Of a stretch of DNA of 64,000 nucleotides, positions 8,340 through 17,493 are shown piece by piece. Position numbers and translations under genes: made by a program. The notes under the pieces are model-generated. The model was not told the DNA's origin and did not search any database. It saw only the letters and a program-made list of their open reading frames with translations. This DNA is from Flavobacterium ranwuense (GTDB lineage Bacteria > Bacteroidota > Bacteroidia > Flavobacteriales > Flavobacteriaceae). The stretch lies in contig NZ_SMLH01000001.1 in assembly GCF_004349315.1 (NCBI RefSeq), positions 806,001-870,000 on the forward strand, written 5' to 3'. The first letter of the stretch is position 1. Every line of letters starts with the position of its first letter.

Positions 8340-10610
8340 ATGAAGAATTATAAAAATACATTGTTTTATTTAAGTGTAACAGGCGGTTTCATTGCCTTAA
8401 TGTATTGGATTATAAATAAAGGAAAAAAATTAGAAGTTAGTGAGGTTATCGTAACGCCTGAAAGCGGAAACGGTTCTTGGAATGATTTTATAGCTTCCAT
8501 GCAACATAATTTTCAGGATCCTTTAGCCATCCTTTTGGCACAAATCATCACGATAATCCTTGTGGCTCGCGTTTTTGGTTGGATTTTCAAGAAAATTGGA
8601 CAACCATCAGTAATAGGGGAGATTATTGCGGGTATTGTCCTTGGACCGTCCTTATTGGGATTGTATTTTCCGGAATTTTCAAGTGCTTTGTTTCCTGCTG
8701 AATCCTTAGGGAATTTAAAATTTTTAAGCCAGATAGGATTGATACTTTTTATGTTCGTGATAGGGATGGAACTCGATTTGAAAGTGCTGAAAAACAAAGC
8801 CAATGAAGCGGTGGTGATTAGTCACGCCAGTATTGTAATTCCTTTTGCACTCGGAATTGGGCTGGCTTATTTTGTTTACAATCGATTTGCTCCCGAAGGT
8901 GTGAAATTTTTAGCTTTCAGTTTGTTTATGGGGATAGCCCTGAGCATTACCGCTTTTCCGGTTCTGGCAAGAATCGTTCAGGAAAGAGGAATTCACAAAA
9001 CGAAATTAGGGGCAATTGTCATTACGTGTGCTGCTGCCGATGATATTACCGCTTGGTGTATTCTGGCTGTGGTAATTGCAATTGTAAAAGCGGGAACTTT
9101 CGTCAGTTCATTATACATTATTATGTTGGCAGTACTTTATGTTGTTGCCATGATTTTTATTGTAAAACCATTTTTGAAAAGAATAGGGGATTTGTATGGT
9201 TCGAAAGACACTATAATCAAACCGGTCGTGGCTATCTTTTTTCTGGTATTGATTCTTTCGTCCTATGCTACCGAAGTGATTGGGATTCATGCATTATTTG
9301 GAGCGTTTATGGCGGGAGCTATTATGCCGGATGTTCCAAAATTCAGAACCATATTCATTGAAAAAGTAGAGGATGTTGCTTTGATACTTTTACTGCCGTT
9401 GTTTTTTGTGTTCACGGGTTTGAAAACCGAAATTGGCCTTATCAACGATCCATATTTATGGAAAGTGACGGGTTTTATTATTTTGGTGGCCGTAGTGGGA
9501 AAATTTTTAGGAAGTGCTTTGGCAGCGAAATTTGTAGGTCAGAGTTGGCGAGACAGTTTGACCATTGGTGCGTTGATGAACACCAGAGGGTTAATGGAAT
9601 TGATCGTTTTAAATATTGGTTTAGAGCTTAAAGTTTTGACTCCCGAGGTATTTACGATGATGGTAATCATGGCATTAGTGACCACTTTTATGACTGGACC
9701 AGCCTTGGATTTAATCAATTATATCTTTAAAACTAAAGATGGTGTTGAAATTGTTGAACAAACACACCATAATAAATACCGCATTTTAATTTCATTTGGG
9801 AACAATGAAAAAGGCAAATCCTTGTTGCGATTGGCGAATAGCTTGATAAAAAAACAAAAAGATTCTGCCAGTATTACGGTGATGCATTTGTCCTTAAGTG
9901 ATGAGATGCATACTTTTAATATGGATGACAAAGAGAAAAGTAGTTTTTATCCTATTGTTGAAGAATCCCAACTGTTAAATCAGGACATTACCACTATTTT
10001 TAAAGCAACCATGGATATTGAAACCGAAATCGCTGATGTTGCCAATCAAGGGGATTATGATTTGTTGTTGGTAGGTTTGGGAAAATCAATATTTGAAGGG
10101 ACTATTCTTGGAAAAGTAATCGGTTTTACAACAAGAATAATCAACCCAGACCGTTTAATCGATAAGTTTATCGGGAAAGAAGGATTGTTCGAAAACTCCC
10201 CTTTTGACGAAAGAACCAGACAGATTATTTCTAAAACCAAGATGCCAATAGGGATTTTGATCGATAAAGATTTACAGCACGTAAATCATGTTTTTATTCC
10301 AATTTTTAGCCCCGAAGATTCATTTGTGATTGATTATATCCAAAAATTAATTTACAACAACAATTCTAAAATTGTTATTTTGGATGTCAATGGGCATGTC
10401 AATACTAATTTTGTAATCAAGAGCGCTATTGATTCTTTGGAACAAAAATATCCGAAGAATATTGGTTTGATAACGGATAAAATAATTAAAAAAGAATTTT
10501 TAGACCAACAAGATTTAATGTTAATTAGTCTTGAAAGTTGGAAAGAATTAGTAGACTCCAGAAGTGACTGGTTAAGCGGCGTTCCTTCGGTATTAATTTT
10601 AAAACAATAA
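8340..10610 (+). CDS. Cation:proton antiporter, CPA2 family, with C-terminal soluble domain (756 aa)
   Basis: This is a predicted K+ or Na+/H+ exchanger of the inner membrane. A first TM segment (~8-26) precedes the Na_H_exchanger domain (~60-450, about 12 further segments). That domain has IGEIIAGIVLGPSLLG and the ion-site motif CAAADDITAWC, whose paired Asp residues are typical of the family. The remaining ~290 residues are soluble and look like a UspA-type tandem (strand-helix repeats, LLLVGLGKSIFEGTILGKVI), a common regulatory add-on in CPA2 proteins. The next gene starts 1 nt after its stop, so the two are probably co-transcribed. The transported ion is not decidable from sequence. Confidence 0.9.
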   Translation: MKNYKNTLFYLSVTGGFIALMYWIINKGKKLEVSEVIVTPESGNGSWNDFIASMQHNFQDPLAILLAQIITIILVARVFGWIFKKIGQPSVIGEIIAGIVLGPSLLGLYFPEFSSALFPAESLGNLKFLSQIGLILFMFVIGMELDLKVLKNKANEAVVISHASIVIPFALGIGLAYFVYNRFAPEGVKFLAFSLFMGIALSITAFPVLARIVQERGIHKTKLGAIVITCAAADDITAWCILAVVIAIVKAGTFVSSLYIIMLAVLYVVAMIFIVKPFLKRIGDLYGSKDTIIKPVVAIFFLVLILSSYATEVIGIHALFGAFMAGAIMPDVPKFRTIFIEKVEDVALILLLPLFFVFTGLKTEIGLINDPYLWKVTGFIILVAVVGKFLGSALAAKFVGQSWRDSLTIGALMNTRGLMELIVLNIGLELKVLTPEVFTMMVIMALVTTFMTGPALDLINYIFKTKDGVEIVEQTHHNKYRILISFGNNEKGKSLLRLANSLIKKQKDSASITVMHLSLSDEMHTFNMDDKEKSSFYPIVEESQLLNQDITTIFKATMDIETEIADVANQGDYDLLLVGLGKSIFEGTILGKVIGFTTRIINPDRLIDKFIGKEGLFENSPFDERTRQIISKTKMPIGILIDKDLQHVNHVFIPIFSPEDSFVIDYIQKLIYNNNSKIVILDVNGHVNTNFVIKSAIDSLEQKYPKNIGLITDKIIKKEFLDQQDLMLISLESWKELVDSRSDWLSGVPSVLILKQ

Positions 10611-10611
10611 C

Positions 10612-10941
10612 ATGAACTGGATTTTATTAATTATAGGTGGGATTTTTGAAGTAGGTTTTGCAACTTGTTTGGGCAAAGCCAAAGAAAGTTCCGGAATGAC
10701 AGCAACATTATGGTTGGGCGGATTCTTGATTTGCTTGGCAATAAGCATGGTATTGCTTTACAAAGCCACACAAACTTTGCCCATCGGAACAGCTTATGCG
10801 GTTTGGACAGGAATTGGTGCGGTGGGAACGGTTTTGGTTGGAATTTTTGTGTTTAAAGAACCTGCTGATTTCTGGCGAATTTTCTTCATTACCACTTTAA
10901 TCAGTTCTATTATTGGACTAAAATTCGTTTCGAGTCATTAA
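10612..10941 (+). CDS. sugE: SMR-family efflux protein, SugE/Gdx-like
   Basis: This is a 109-residue small multidrug resistance protein with four TM helices. Glu13 in GGIFEVGFATCLGKAK is the universal substrate/proton-binding carboxylate. The loop LPIGTAYAVWTGIGAVGTVL matches the Gdx/SugE branch, whose studied members export guanidinium. The dual-topology dimer needs only one gene. It follows the antiporter gene by 1 nt and overlaps the 3' end of the convergent DUF5686 gene by 4 bp. No guanidine riboswitch was seen upstream. Confidence 0.88.
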   Translation: MNWILLIIGGIFEVGFATCLGKAKESSGMTATLWLGGFLICLAISMVLLYKATQTLPIGTAYAVWTGIGAVGTVLVGIFVFKEPADFWRIFFITTLISSIIGLKFVSSH

Positions 10942-13436
10942 AGTCCCAAATCAAGAACGAAACTTATTTTGACAGCTATATTATCTTGAAATTTGCTCAG
11001 CTGATTCGGGCCATAGCGGTAAAATCCGCCTAATCCCAAGCCATTGTAAATTTGGTTGAGTTCTAATCCAGATTCGAAATAACCTTTGTTGAGGGTTTTA
11101 TAATCCAACCCGATGTGTTGTTCCGGTTTTTGTAAATTCCCCCAAGCCATTCTTGAAACGAGAACTAAGGAAGGTTTTACTTTTTTGAACAGTGTTACGC
11201 GGCTAAAGCCATGTTTGAATTGAAAATAGGCGTATTCACTTGAGAAAAACTCATTGAAAAACATGGTTTCAAAACTGTTTTTTCCTGCAAAAGTCATCCG
11301 CTGCAAGATAGTTTCCTTGGTGATATTATTAGGAGAGGTATTGTACAAATGTGTCAGCGGTACATCACCAAGAGCATAACCGGCTTCGAAAAGTAAACTT
11401 GTTTTTTGACCGTTTAAATATATTTTTTCATATTCTGTTTTGAAATCTATTTTGCTGAATTCAAAATCATTTTGCAAAACATTAGGTAAGGATTGTGTGT
11501 ATTGAAAAGTGAATTTCGGGAAACGTTTTTCTACTTCAATTCGTCCCGTAGGCGTTTGCATGTAATCGCTAAACGGATTCCAACGCAAAGAAACCATCGC
11601 AGTTGTCATGATGTAACTCGTATATAATTTCTCGTTCAGGTTGTATATATAATTGAATTTAGGTTCTATTGCGGCACGGGAAAGTTCCCATAAGCTTTCT
11701 GTTTTGGGGATAATTTTTGTTTCTATAAATGTTTTCCAACTCACATAATTGTAAAATGTACTGATGTTTATTGGTCTTGGATTATAGATTTTAAACGCTT
11801 TTTTGTCAATTGTAAATACAGTACTTGCAATTTCTCGAATGTCATCAGTATAGGAAACTCCAATCCAGGAATTCGAAAATTTGCCAACCCGAGCCGCCAT
11901 TCCTAAATTATATTTGAAATTCCCATCCTTTGTTCCATAAGCGGTGTAGCCTTCGATTCTGAATTTTTTTGAAAATTGTTCATTGGTGATTCCGCCAATT
12001 CCCAATCTAAATCCTTCGTAATTATTATAGCTGAACAATTTGCGTAAGTCTAAGTCGAATTTTCCGATGGGTAAATATCCGTTGATGATTTTCCGTCCAA
12101 AGCGGATGCGACTTTCAATTCGTTTTTTAACTGAAATACTGTCCAATGCCAAATACGTTTTTTGGCTTCGGCTGTCTAAACTGTCTTTTCTGTAGGTGTT
12201 CCAAAAACGTTCCGGTTTGTTAATCGCATCGTCTTTGATTTCGATATAAATAGCCGATTTTTTAATTTGTATCGGAATGTTATACTGAATTTCAAAATTA
12301 TTCGTGTGCGAAAGCAAATAGGTGAAATCTGAGGCGACTTTTTTTCTTTCTTTAAAATCTCGTTCTACATCGCCATCAAATTGAATGGTTCCGCCAAGGA
12401 TTTTTATATCTTCATCATTTTTGCCTTTTACAATTTTAAAAGTTTTGTCCGTTGGAAACCATAATTTTTCATTGGGGATGTACTTAAAATCATGAATCCC
12501 GCTAATGTCAAGAACGCCTTTTATGCGCATTACCGCTTTGGCGACAGCAAAATTATTTTGGTCAATATAAAGCACGCCTTCCAGTCCTGATGCTTTTCTT
12601 TTTTTCTTGTTTTTAAAGTAAATCATGTACGTATTTCGACCGTCAATGATAAGTGAATCCAGGAGTTTGTAATTGTAATCTTTTAGCGCATCATTTGCAA
12701 TGGGGCTGTTGTATTTGGTTTCAAAAAGCTCATAACTGGAGTCGTAAATAGAGAATGACTGCAAATTAAAAGCAATGACTTCATAAACTGGTTGCTTGAA
12801 ACCGGCCATTTTGGTACCTAATATCGTTTCTTTTAATCTGGCATTCGCAAATTGATATTGTGACACTTTTTCGGTTTGAAAAAGATGCTGTTTACTGATG
12901 ACTTCTTTAAATTTATAATCGGAGGAGTCAATTTTTGAGAATTGTTTTCCAATAGATTTTTGGACAAAAACAGAATCGATTCTTCCGTCAATAGAGTCAG
13001 GATTTGCGGTTACAATAAGTTTGTTATAGGATTTAAACTCAAAACTACGGAGCTTTTTTTGGGGATTATTGTTGTCTTTATTTTCGATTGTCTTCTTGAT
13101 AATTGCCAAAGCCGGGTTTTCGCTTGAAATCCTCACTTCATTCAAATTATCCGTTTTTTGGGAAAGAACGACAACATAATAATTTTTATTTTTTTCGATG
13201 GCAATCCTAGCTTTGGTGAAACCAATATACGAAATATCAAAAGCTGTAAAGGGAATTACAGTTACAATACTAAACTTCCCATCGACATCAGAGATGGAAT
13301 TTAGACCATTATTTGTGGTAATCGTGGCAAACGGCAAGGATTTGTTGGTTGTGGATTCTTTCACAATTCCATTGACCTGAAATTGCGCCTGTAGCGAAAG
13401 CGTTAAAAAAAAGAATAACAAACACAATTGCTTCAT
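10938..13436 (-). CDS. DUF5686 / carboxypeptidase-regulatory-like outer-membrane protein (832 aa)
   Basis: A signal peptide (LCLLFFFLTLSLQAQ) is followed by a CarboxypepD_reg-like beta-sandwich (~20-100: VNGIVKESTTNKSLPFATI...YIGFTKARIAI). The rest (~100-832) is a DUF5686-type region rich in alternating aromatic and polar strands that ends in FVLDLGL, typical of an outer-membrane beta-barrel. It lacks a TonB plug. The function of the family is unknown. The gene is monocistronic, with a -7 element at 13489-13482. Confidence 0.85.
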   Translation of the reverse strand: MKQLCLLFFFLTLSLQAQFQVNGIVKESTTNKSLPFATITTNNGLNSISDVDGKFSIVTVIPFTAFDISYIGFTKARIAIEKNKNYYVVVLSQKTDNLNEVRISSENPALAIIKKTIENKDNNNPQKKLRSFEFKSYNKLIVTANPDSIDGRIDSVFVQKSIGKQFSKIDSSDYKFKEVISKQHLFQTEKVSQYQFANARLKETILGTKMAGFKQPVYEVIAFNLQSFSIYDSSYELFETKYNSPIANDALKDYNYKLLDSLIIDGRNTYMIYFKNKKKRKASGLEGVLYIDQNNFAVAKAVMRIKGVLDISGIHDFKYIPNEKLWFPTDKTFKIVKGKNDEDIKILGGTIQFDGDVERDFKERKKVASDFTYLLSHTNNFEIQYNIPIQIKKSAIYIEIKDDAINKPERFWNTYRKDSLDSRSQKTYLALDSISVKKRIESRIRFGRKIINGYLPIGKFDLDLRKLFSYNNYEGFRLGIGGITNEQFSKKFRIEGYTAYGTKDGNFKYNLGMAARVGKFSNSWIGVSYTDDIREIASTVFTIDKKAFKIYNPRPINISTFYNYVSWKTFIETKIIPKTESLWELSRAAIEPKFNYIYNLNEKLYTSYIMTTAMVSLRWNPFSDYMQTPTGRIEVEKRFPKFTFQYTQSLPNVLQNDFEFSKIDFKTEYEKIYLNGQKTSLLFEAGYALGDVPLTHLYNTSPNNITKETILQRMTFAGKNSFETMFFNEFFSSEYAYFQFKHGFSRVTLFKKVKPSLVLVSRMAWGNLQKPEQHIGLDYKTLNKGYFESGLELNQIYNGLGLGGFYRYGPNQLSKFQDNIAVKISFVLDLGL

Positions 13437-13481
13437 AAATAGGGTTTACTGCAAAACGGGTATAATCTCATTTTGGTATCG

Positions 13482-13489
13482 CAAAAATA
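13482..13489 (-). promoter_or_regulatory. -7 promoter element of the DUF5686 gene
   Basis: The reverse strand reads TATTTTTG, an exact TAnnTTTG match, 46 bp upstream of the ATG. Confidence 0.45.
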
Positions 13490-13494
13490 ACAAT

Positions 13495-13532
13495 AAAAAA
13501 ATCCGTTCCCCTAAGCGAACGGATTTTTAATA
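13495..13532 (-). terminator. Terminator after frr
   Basis: The stem AAATCCGTTC / GAACGGATTT has a short loop CCCTAAGC and is flanked by A and T runs. It follows the frr stop codon on the reverse strand. Confidence 0.85.
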
Positions 13533-13547
13533 TAGTTTGAAAGGGAT

Positions 13548-14111
13548 TTACACCTTCATAATTTCAGCTTCTTTCACCACTAAAAGTTCATCTATTTTCC
13601 TGATGAAAGTATTCGTTAGGTTTTGAACTTCTTCTTCGGCACTTTTGCAAATGTCTTCTGATGTTCCTTCTTTTTCTAATTTTTTAATATCAGTATTGGC
13701 ATCTTTTCGAGCATTTCGAATACCCACTTTTGCATCTTCGGCTTCTACTTTGGCTTGTTTGGCAAGATCACGTCTTCTTTCCTCAGTCAATGCTGGAACA
13801 CTTATGATAATTACATCACCGTTATTCATTGGATTAAAACCAATGTTGGCAACCATAATTGCTTTTTCAATTACGTGCAGCATATTTTTTTCAAAAGGTT
13901 GCAACGTAATTGTTCTGGCATCAGGTACACTAATTTTTGACACTTGAGAAAGGGGTGTCGCAGATCCGTAATAATCTACAAAAACGCTTCCCAACATGGC
14001 CGGAGATGCTTTCCCTGCACGAATATTCAAAAATTCTTTTTCTAAATGCGCAATAGAACCTGTCATAGATTCTTTGGTGCTATCTAATATAAATTCAATT
14101 TCTTCAGTCAT
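13548..14111 (-). CDS. frr: Ribosome recycling factor
   Basis: This 187-residue cytoplasmic protein works with EF-G to split post-termination ribosomes. Family hallmarks are present: an N-terminal helix with MTGSIAHLEKEFLNIRAGKASPAML, the beta-domain VDYYGSATPLSQVSKISVPDARTITLQPFEK, and the long coiled helices EERRRDLAKQAKVEAEDAKVGIRNARKDAN. Length is normal. It lies downstream of pyrH on the same strand, the classic pyrH-frr arrangement, with a repeat-containing 85-bp spacer between. Confidence 0.98.
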   Translation of the reverse strand: MTEEIEFILDSTKESMTGSIAHLEKEFLNIRAGKASPAMLGSVFVDYYGSATPLSQVSKISVPDARTITLQPFEKNMLHVIEKAIMVANIGFNPMNNGDVIIISVPALTEERRRDLAKQAKVEAEDAKVGIRNARKDANTDIKKLEKEGTSEDICKSAEEEVQNLTNTFIRKIDELLVVKEAEIMKV

Positions 14112-14114
14112 AAT

Positions 14115-14190
14115 TTAGATTTTTAGATTTTTAGATTCTTGGATTTTTAGACTTATTAATGATCTAGTCTAAAAATCTAACAATCTAAGT
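14115..14190. repeat. TTTTTAGATT-type word repeat with hairpin between pyrH and frr
   Basis: The spacer is built of variants of TTTTTAGATT on one side and AAAAATCTAA on the other, giving an imperfect ~21-bp stem around a loop TATTAATGATCT. It lies inside the pyrH-frr operon. Related but shorter wording occurs at 2300-2340 and 29203-29228. Confidence 0.6.
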
Positions 14191-14196
14191 AGTCTA

Positions 14197-14904
14197 TTAT
14201 ATATTTACTACGGTTCCTATATTTTCTCCATCGCAGATTTTCAATAAGTTTCCTACTTTGTTCATGTCGAAAACTACGATTGGTAATTTATTTTCTTGGC
14301 TTAATGTAAATGCAGTGGTGTCCATTACATTCAATCCTTTTTTAAGGACGTCTTCAAAAGAGATATGGTCAAATTTCACGGCAGAAGCATTTTTCTCCGG
14401 ATCACAATCATAGATACCATCAACACGGGTTCCTTTTAGGATTACATCGGCATTGATTTCCACACCACGTAAAACGGCAGCTGTATCAGTTGTGAAATAT
14501 GGGTTTCCGGTTCCAGCACCAAAAATTACAATTCTTCCTTTTTCAAGGTGTCGTACCGCTCTTCTCTTAATATATGGCTCAGCAATCGCTTCAATTTTCA
14601 AGGCAGTTTGTAAACGGGTAAGCATTCCTTTATCTTCCAGCGCACCTTGTAAAGCCATTCCGTTGATAATTGTAGCCAGCATTCCCATATAATCGCCTTG
14701 CACTCTGTCCATTCCTGCGCTTGCTCCGGCAACTCCTCTAAAAATATTTCCACCACCTATTACAATGGCTATTTCTACTCCTTTTTCATGAATTTGCTTG
14801 ATCTCATCAGCATATTCAGCTAATCTTTTTGGGTCAATTCCGTATTGCAAGTCGCCCATTAAAGCTTCTCCACTTAGTTTTAGAAGAATTCTTTTGTATT
14901 TCAT
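14197..14904 (-). CDS. pyrH: UMP kinase
   Basis: This phosphorylates UMP to UDP in de novo pyrimidine synthesis and belongs to the amino-acid-kinase fold. The 235 residues include [22 protein letters not shown] (nucleotide/UMP loop), the [15 protein letters not shown] helix, [16 protein letters not shown] and the C-terminal nucleotide-binding LPIVVFDMN. Length is normal for the bacterial hexameric enzyme. The -7 element TATATTTG (14934-14927, reverse strand) lies just upstream. Confidence 0.98.
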   Translation of the reverse strand: MKYKRILLKLSGEALMGDLQYGIDPKRLAEYADEIKQIHEKGVEIAIVIGGGNIFRGVAGASAGMDRVQGDYMGMLATIINGMALQGALEDKGMLTRLQTALKIEAIAEPYIKRRAVRHLEKGRIVIFGAGTGNPYFTTDTAAVLRGVEINADVILKGTRVDGIYDCDPEKNASAVKFDHISFEDVLKKGLNVMDTTAFTLSQENKLPIVVFDMNKVGNLLKICDGENIGTVVNI

Positions 14905-14926
14905 GTGTGTGTTGAGTTGATTGGTG

Positions 14927-14934
14927 CAAATATA
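14927..14934 (-). promoter_or_regulatory. -7 promoter element of pyrH-frr
   Basis: The reverse strand reads TATATTTG, an exact match to TAnnTTTG, 23 bp before the pyrH ATG. Confidence 0.55.
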
Positions 14935-14971
14935 GAATATTCTTTTTTTTTAAAATAATGTTGCTGAAATT

Positions 14972-15751
14972 TTATAAATTAAGTTTTTCGTACGATTTTT
15001 TTGCGGCTTCATAGCCAATGTTGAAAACAGCATCCATCTTCACTTTGTTGGTTTCAAAGGTGCTGTACAAACACAAATCCTTTGGTTCAATAACCCAGTC
15101 ACAAATATTGAATTTATGCAGGTTAGAATTTGCCGAAAGAATATCAAATGCCCGAGTGGTCACCGCTTTAATCGAACTTAAATCTTTGGCTTCTATTTTT
15201 TGAATCGGGCTCACATAAACACCTATTAATGTATCACATTGTCCTTGTAAGATATCAGTGGGAAAATGATTCAATATCCCGCCGTCACTGTATATTTTTC
15301 CTTTAATTTCATACGGAGACAAGATTCCGGGAAATGCTGAGGAAGCTAAAATAGCATCGATGATTTTTGTTTCCTGATCAAATATTTTTAATTTTCCGCG
15401 AACCATATCGGTTGCTGTAATTTGAATCGGGATTTTTAAATCACCTAGAGTGGCATCTTTAAAAATAGTGTGAAAATAAGATTTGAAGGATTCAGAATCA
15501 ATTAAACCGGCTTTTTTGAACGTTAAATGCTTCCAGTGAAAAAGGTATATCGATTTGAAAAATTCCAAAATTTCTTCGGGCGTTTTTCCCCACGCATACA
15601 TTGCACCAACAATTGAACCTGCACTTGTCCCTGCTATTTGAGACGGACGGATGTTTTTTTCTTCTAAAAATTTAACAACACCAGCATGAGCTATACCTTT
15701 AGAACCTCCGCCGGAAAGTACCAACCCTATCGATTTTGTTTTTAAATCCAT
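14972..15751 (-). CDS. Patatin-like phospholipase
   Basis: This is a predicted serine lipid acyl hydrolase of 259 residues. The patatin elements are complete: the oxyanion loop SGGGSKGIAHAG (~13-24), nucleophile motif GTSAGS (G-x-S-x-G) and the catalytic Asp in YSDGGILNHFP. The start at 15751 (MDLKTKSIGLVLSGGGSKG) is preferred because patatin domains begin right at this strand and the 19 residues upstream look non-coding. It has no signal peptide, so it is probably cytoplasmic. The substrate is unknown. Confidence 0.9.
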   Translation of the reverse strand: MDLKTKSIGLVLSGGGSKGIAHAGVVKFLEEKNIRPSQIAGTSAGSIVGAMYAWGKTPEEILEFFKSIYLFHWKHLTFKKAGLIDSESFKSYFHTIFKDATLGDLKIPIQITATDMVRGKLKIFDQETKIIDAILASSAFPGILSPYEIKGKIYSDGGILNHFPTDILQGQCDTLIGVYVSPIQKIEAKDLSSIKAVTTRAFDILSANSNLHKFNICDWVIEPKDLCLYSTFETNKVKMDAVFNIGYEAAKKSYEKLNL

Positions 15752-15829
15752 CTTTTTTATTTGGGATAAAATTACTCTTTTTGTGGAATTGAAAGTGATG
15801 AATATCATATTTGTGCTCCAATTTTATGG

Positions 15830-15837
15830 TAACTTTG
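15830..15837 (+). promoter_or_regulatory. -7 promoter element of the thioredoxin-fold gene
   Basis: TAACTTTG matches TAnnTTTG, 20 bp upstream of the ATG at 15857. Confidence 0.5.
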
Positions 15838-15856
15838 TGAAAACAAATATTTCATT

Positions 15857-16462
15857 ATGAAAAGTACAGTAGCTAAAGCCTTGTTTAATAGTTATTCCTA
15901 TTCGGAGTATAGAAAACTAGTTTCAGATTTATTACTTGAAGGAAAGTCAACCGGTAATGAACAATCAGAAGATTTAAATCATTACAGTGAGTTAAATGAA
16001 ACCCGAATGAAGCGTTTGGATAAAACGATGAAAATTACCGAGGAGAATATTCTGAAATTAAAGAACTTAAAAAGTGAATACATTTGGTTAGTTATTTCTG
16101 AAGGATGGTGTGGTGATGCAGCCCAGCTTTTGCCAATTATGAACAGAATGGCGATTGATTCCGGTAAAATAGAATTGAAAATTGTTTTGCGTGATGAAAA
16201 TGACGAATTGATGAAGTTGTTTTTGACCAATAAAAACAAATCAATTCCAATAGTGATTATTGTAGATAAACAAACAGGAAGTGTTCTTGGAAAATGGGGC
16301 CCAAGACCCAAAGGCGCCACCGATTTGATTACGGATTATAAAAAAGAGTTTGGAAGTTTTGACGAAACAGCAAAAAACAACTTACAATTATGGTATTTGC
16401 ATGATAAAGGAATAAGCACCCAAAATGAATTGGTTAACTTGATGCTTGATTTAGAGCAGTAG
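15857..16462 (+). CDS. Thioredoxin-fold family protein with a single-Cys WCGDA site
   Basis: This 201-residue soluble protein has an N-terminal helical extension (~1-70) and a thioredoxin-like domain (~72-165). At the active-site position EGWCGDAAQLLPIMNRMA only the first Cys of the usual C-x-x-C remains. The cis-Pro appears in NKSIPIVIIVD. A one-Cys site fits a thiol carrier, glutaredoxin-like monothiol chemistry, or loss of redox function. There is no signal peptide. It diverges from the patatin gene. Confidence 0.75.
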   Translation: MKSTVAKALFNSYSYSEYRKLVSDLLLEGKSTGNEQSEDLNHYSELNETRMKRLDKTMKITEENILKLKNLKSEYIWLVISEGWCGDAAQLLPIMNRMAIDSGKIELKIVLRDENDELMKLFLTNKNKSIPIVIIVDKQTGSVLGKWGPRPKGATDLITDYKKEFGSFDETAKNNLQLWYLHDKGISTQNELVNLMLDLEQ

Positions 16463-16703
16463 CATTTAAAAAATAGTAACATTCATAACTTCTGTTGCCT
16501 CATAATTGTCAAAAAAGCTTTAATATAGAACAAGAAATTCTATGTTTATTGAGGTCAAATAATTAGACTTTTTTTTCGTTATTTTTTTGTAAATCGAAAA
16601 AAAATTTGTAAATTAGTGACTGCCAACCAGGTTTACTATTTGTATTTGATTTACTTTTTTTATAGGTGTTTAAATATTGTTTCACAATTTAAAAAACAGC
16701 ATC

Positions 16704-16781
16704 ATGAAAAAACGATTTGAAAAGTTTTATGATTATTTGTCACATTTACTATTTGGAGGTAAAAAAGCAACTAATTATTAA
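16704..16781 (+). CDS. Candidate 25-residue basic micro-protein
   Basis: The ORF starts ATG AAA AAA and encodes MKKRFEKFYDYLSHLLFGG followed by KKATNY and a stop. It is amphipathic and basic, with an aromatic/Leu-rich core that could form a membrane-binding helix. It is too short for homology judgement. Support comes from isolation in a gene-free gap and a strong terminator 62 bp downstream. It may instead be a leader region of a small RNA. Confidence 0.3.
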   Translation: MKKRFEKFYDYLSHLLFGGKKATNY

Positions 16782-16842
16782 ACCATTGGCGTGAGCCTAA
16801 CTAGACAAATAGAGTATGGATTAAAACTACTTTAACTTTAGA

Positions 16843-16894
16843 AAAAACACATCGCAAATTCAATTTTGGATTTGTCATGTGTTTTTGCTTTTTG
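16843..16894 (+). terminator. Rho-independent terminator of the micro-gene
   Basis: AAAAACACAT (16843-16852) pairs with ATGTGTTTTT (16877-16886). A further CAAAT/ATTTG stem lies inside, and a T-rich tail follows. The next gene is on the opposite strand, with its stop at 16959, so the hairpin may also serve it. Confidence 0.75.
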
Positions 16895-16958
16895 ATTACA
16901 AATGAGGGTGTAGGAAGTATTAAAAGGCTAGTTTTTCAACAGCCTAAAATGTTTTCCT

Positions 16959-17489
16959 TCAAAAAGAGACTAAGGAAAGTCCTAAACTGATGCTGCCACT
17001 ATCTCTTTGATTATTAATGGGAATCTCATAATGACTTACTTCAACAAATAAAATAAGATCATCAGCCGTTTGTAAACCCAAACTGATTTTTTTATAATCC
17101 CCCATCAAATCACCTCGACCCAAAGCAATTGCTTTTCCTAAACCGAGTTGTAGCGTAATTCTAGTATCGTCACCAATTTTGGGACTTAACTTTAAATTTG
17201 CAAAAACAGGAACGACAACCAGTTTGTCGGTCCACTTCCAGTCTATACCAGAGTGAATTCCTAAACCAACCCATTTGTTATGATGTATTCCATATCCTAT
17301 TTTACTGCTCAATCCATCGGGTAGAAACCATAAATTGTCAGTGTTTCCATTTAGATCAGTTTCGCCTCGATCCGGATTTCCTTTGATAGAAAAAGCTACG
17401 TCAAATTGTGTATAAGTGAATTTTTTATTTTGAGAAAAAACAGAAAAAGTAAAAAATAAGAAAACGGATAAGGTTCTTAAATGACCCAT
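16959..17489 (-). CDS. Predicted exported beta-rich protein (176 aa)
   Basis: I do not recognise a family. A signal peptide (TLSVFLFFTFSVFSQ) is followed by about 150 residues of short alternating strands with Gly/aromatic ends (IGYGIHHNKWVGLGIHSGIDW, ITLQLGLGKAIALGRGD, ISLGLSLVSF). This resembles an 8-stranded outer-membrane or periplasmic barrel. The terminal Phe supports outer-membrane insertion. Its ATG lies 4 nt after the truB stop, so it is probably the last gene of the ftsX-DUF3098-uppP-truB operon. Confidence 0.7.
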   Translation of the reverse strand: MGHLRTLSVFLFFTFSVFSQNKKFTYTQFDVAFSIKGNPDRGETDLNGNTDNLWFLPDGLSSKIGYGIHHNKWVGLGIHSGIDWKWTDKLVVVPVFANLKLSPKIGDDTRITLQLGLGKAIALGRGDLMGDYKKISLGLQTADDLILFVEVSHYEIPINNQRDSGSISLGLSLVSF

Positions 17490-17493
17490 AATA

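Larger units (their letters stand above)
16463..16958. other. 496-bp gap with a putative micro-gene or small RNA
   Basis: There are no conventional genes here. The interval holds an AT-rich stretch (16480-16620), a candidate 25-codon ORF (16704-16781), a short GGC-GTGA-GCC hairpin with a GNRA-type tetraloop just after it (about 16787-16796), and a strong terminator (16843-16894). The order suggests a short transcript. No exact TAnnTTTG element was found upstream, so the 5' end is unknown. Confidence 0.4.
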
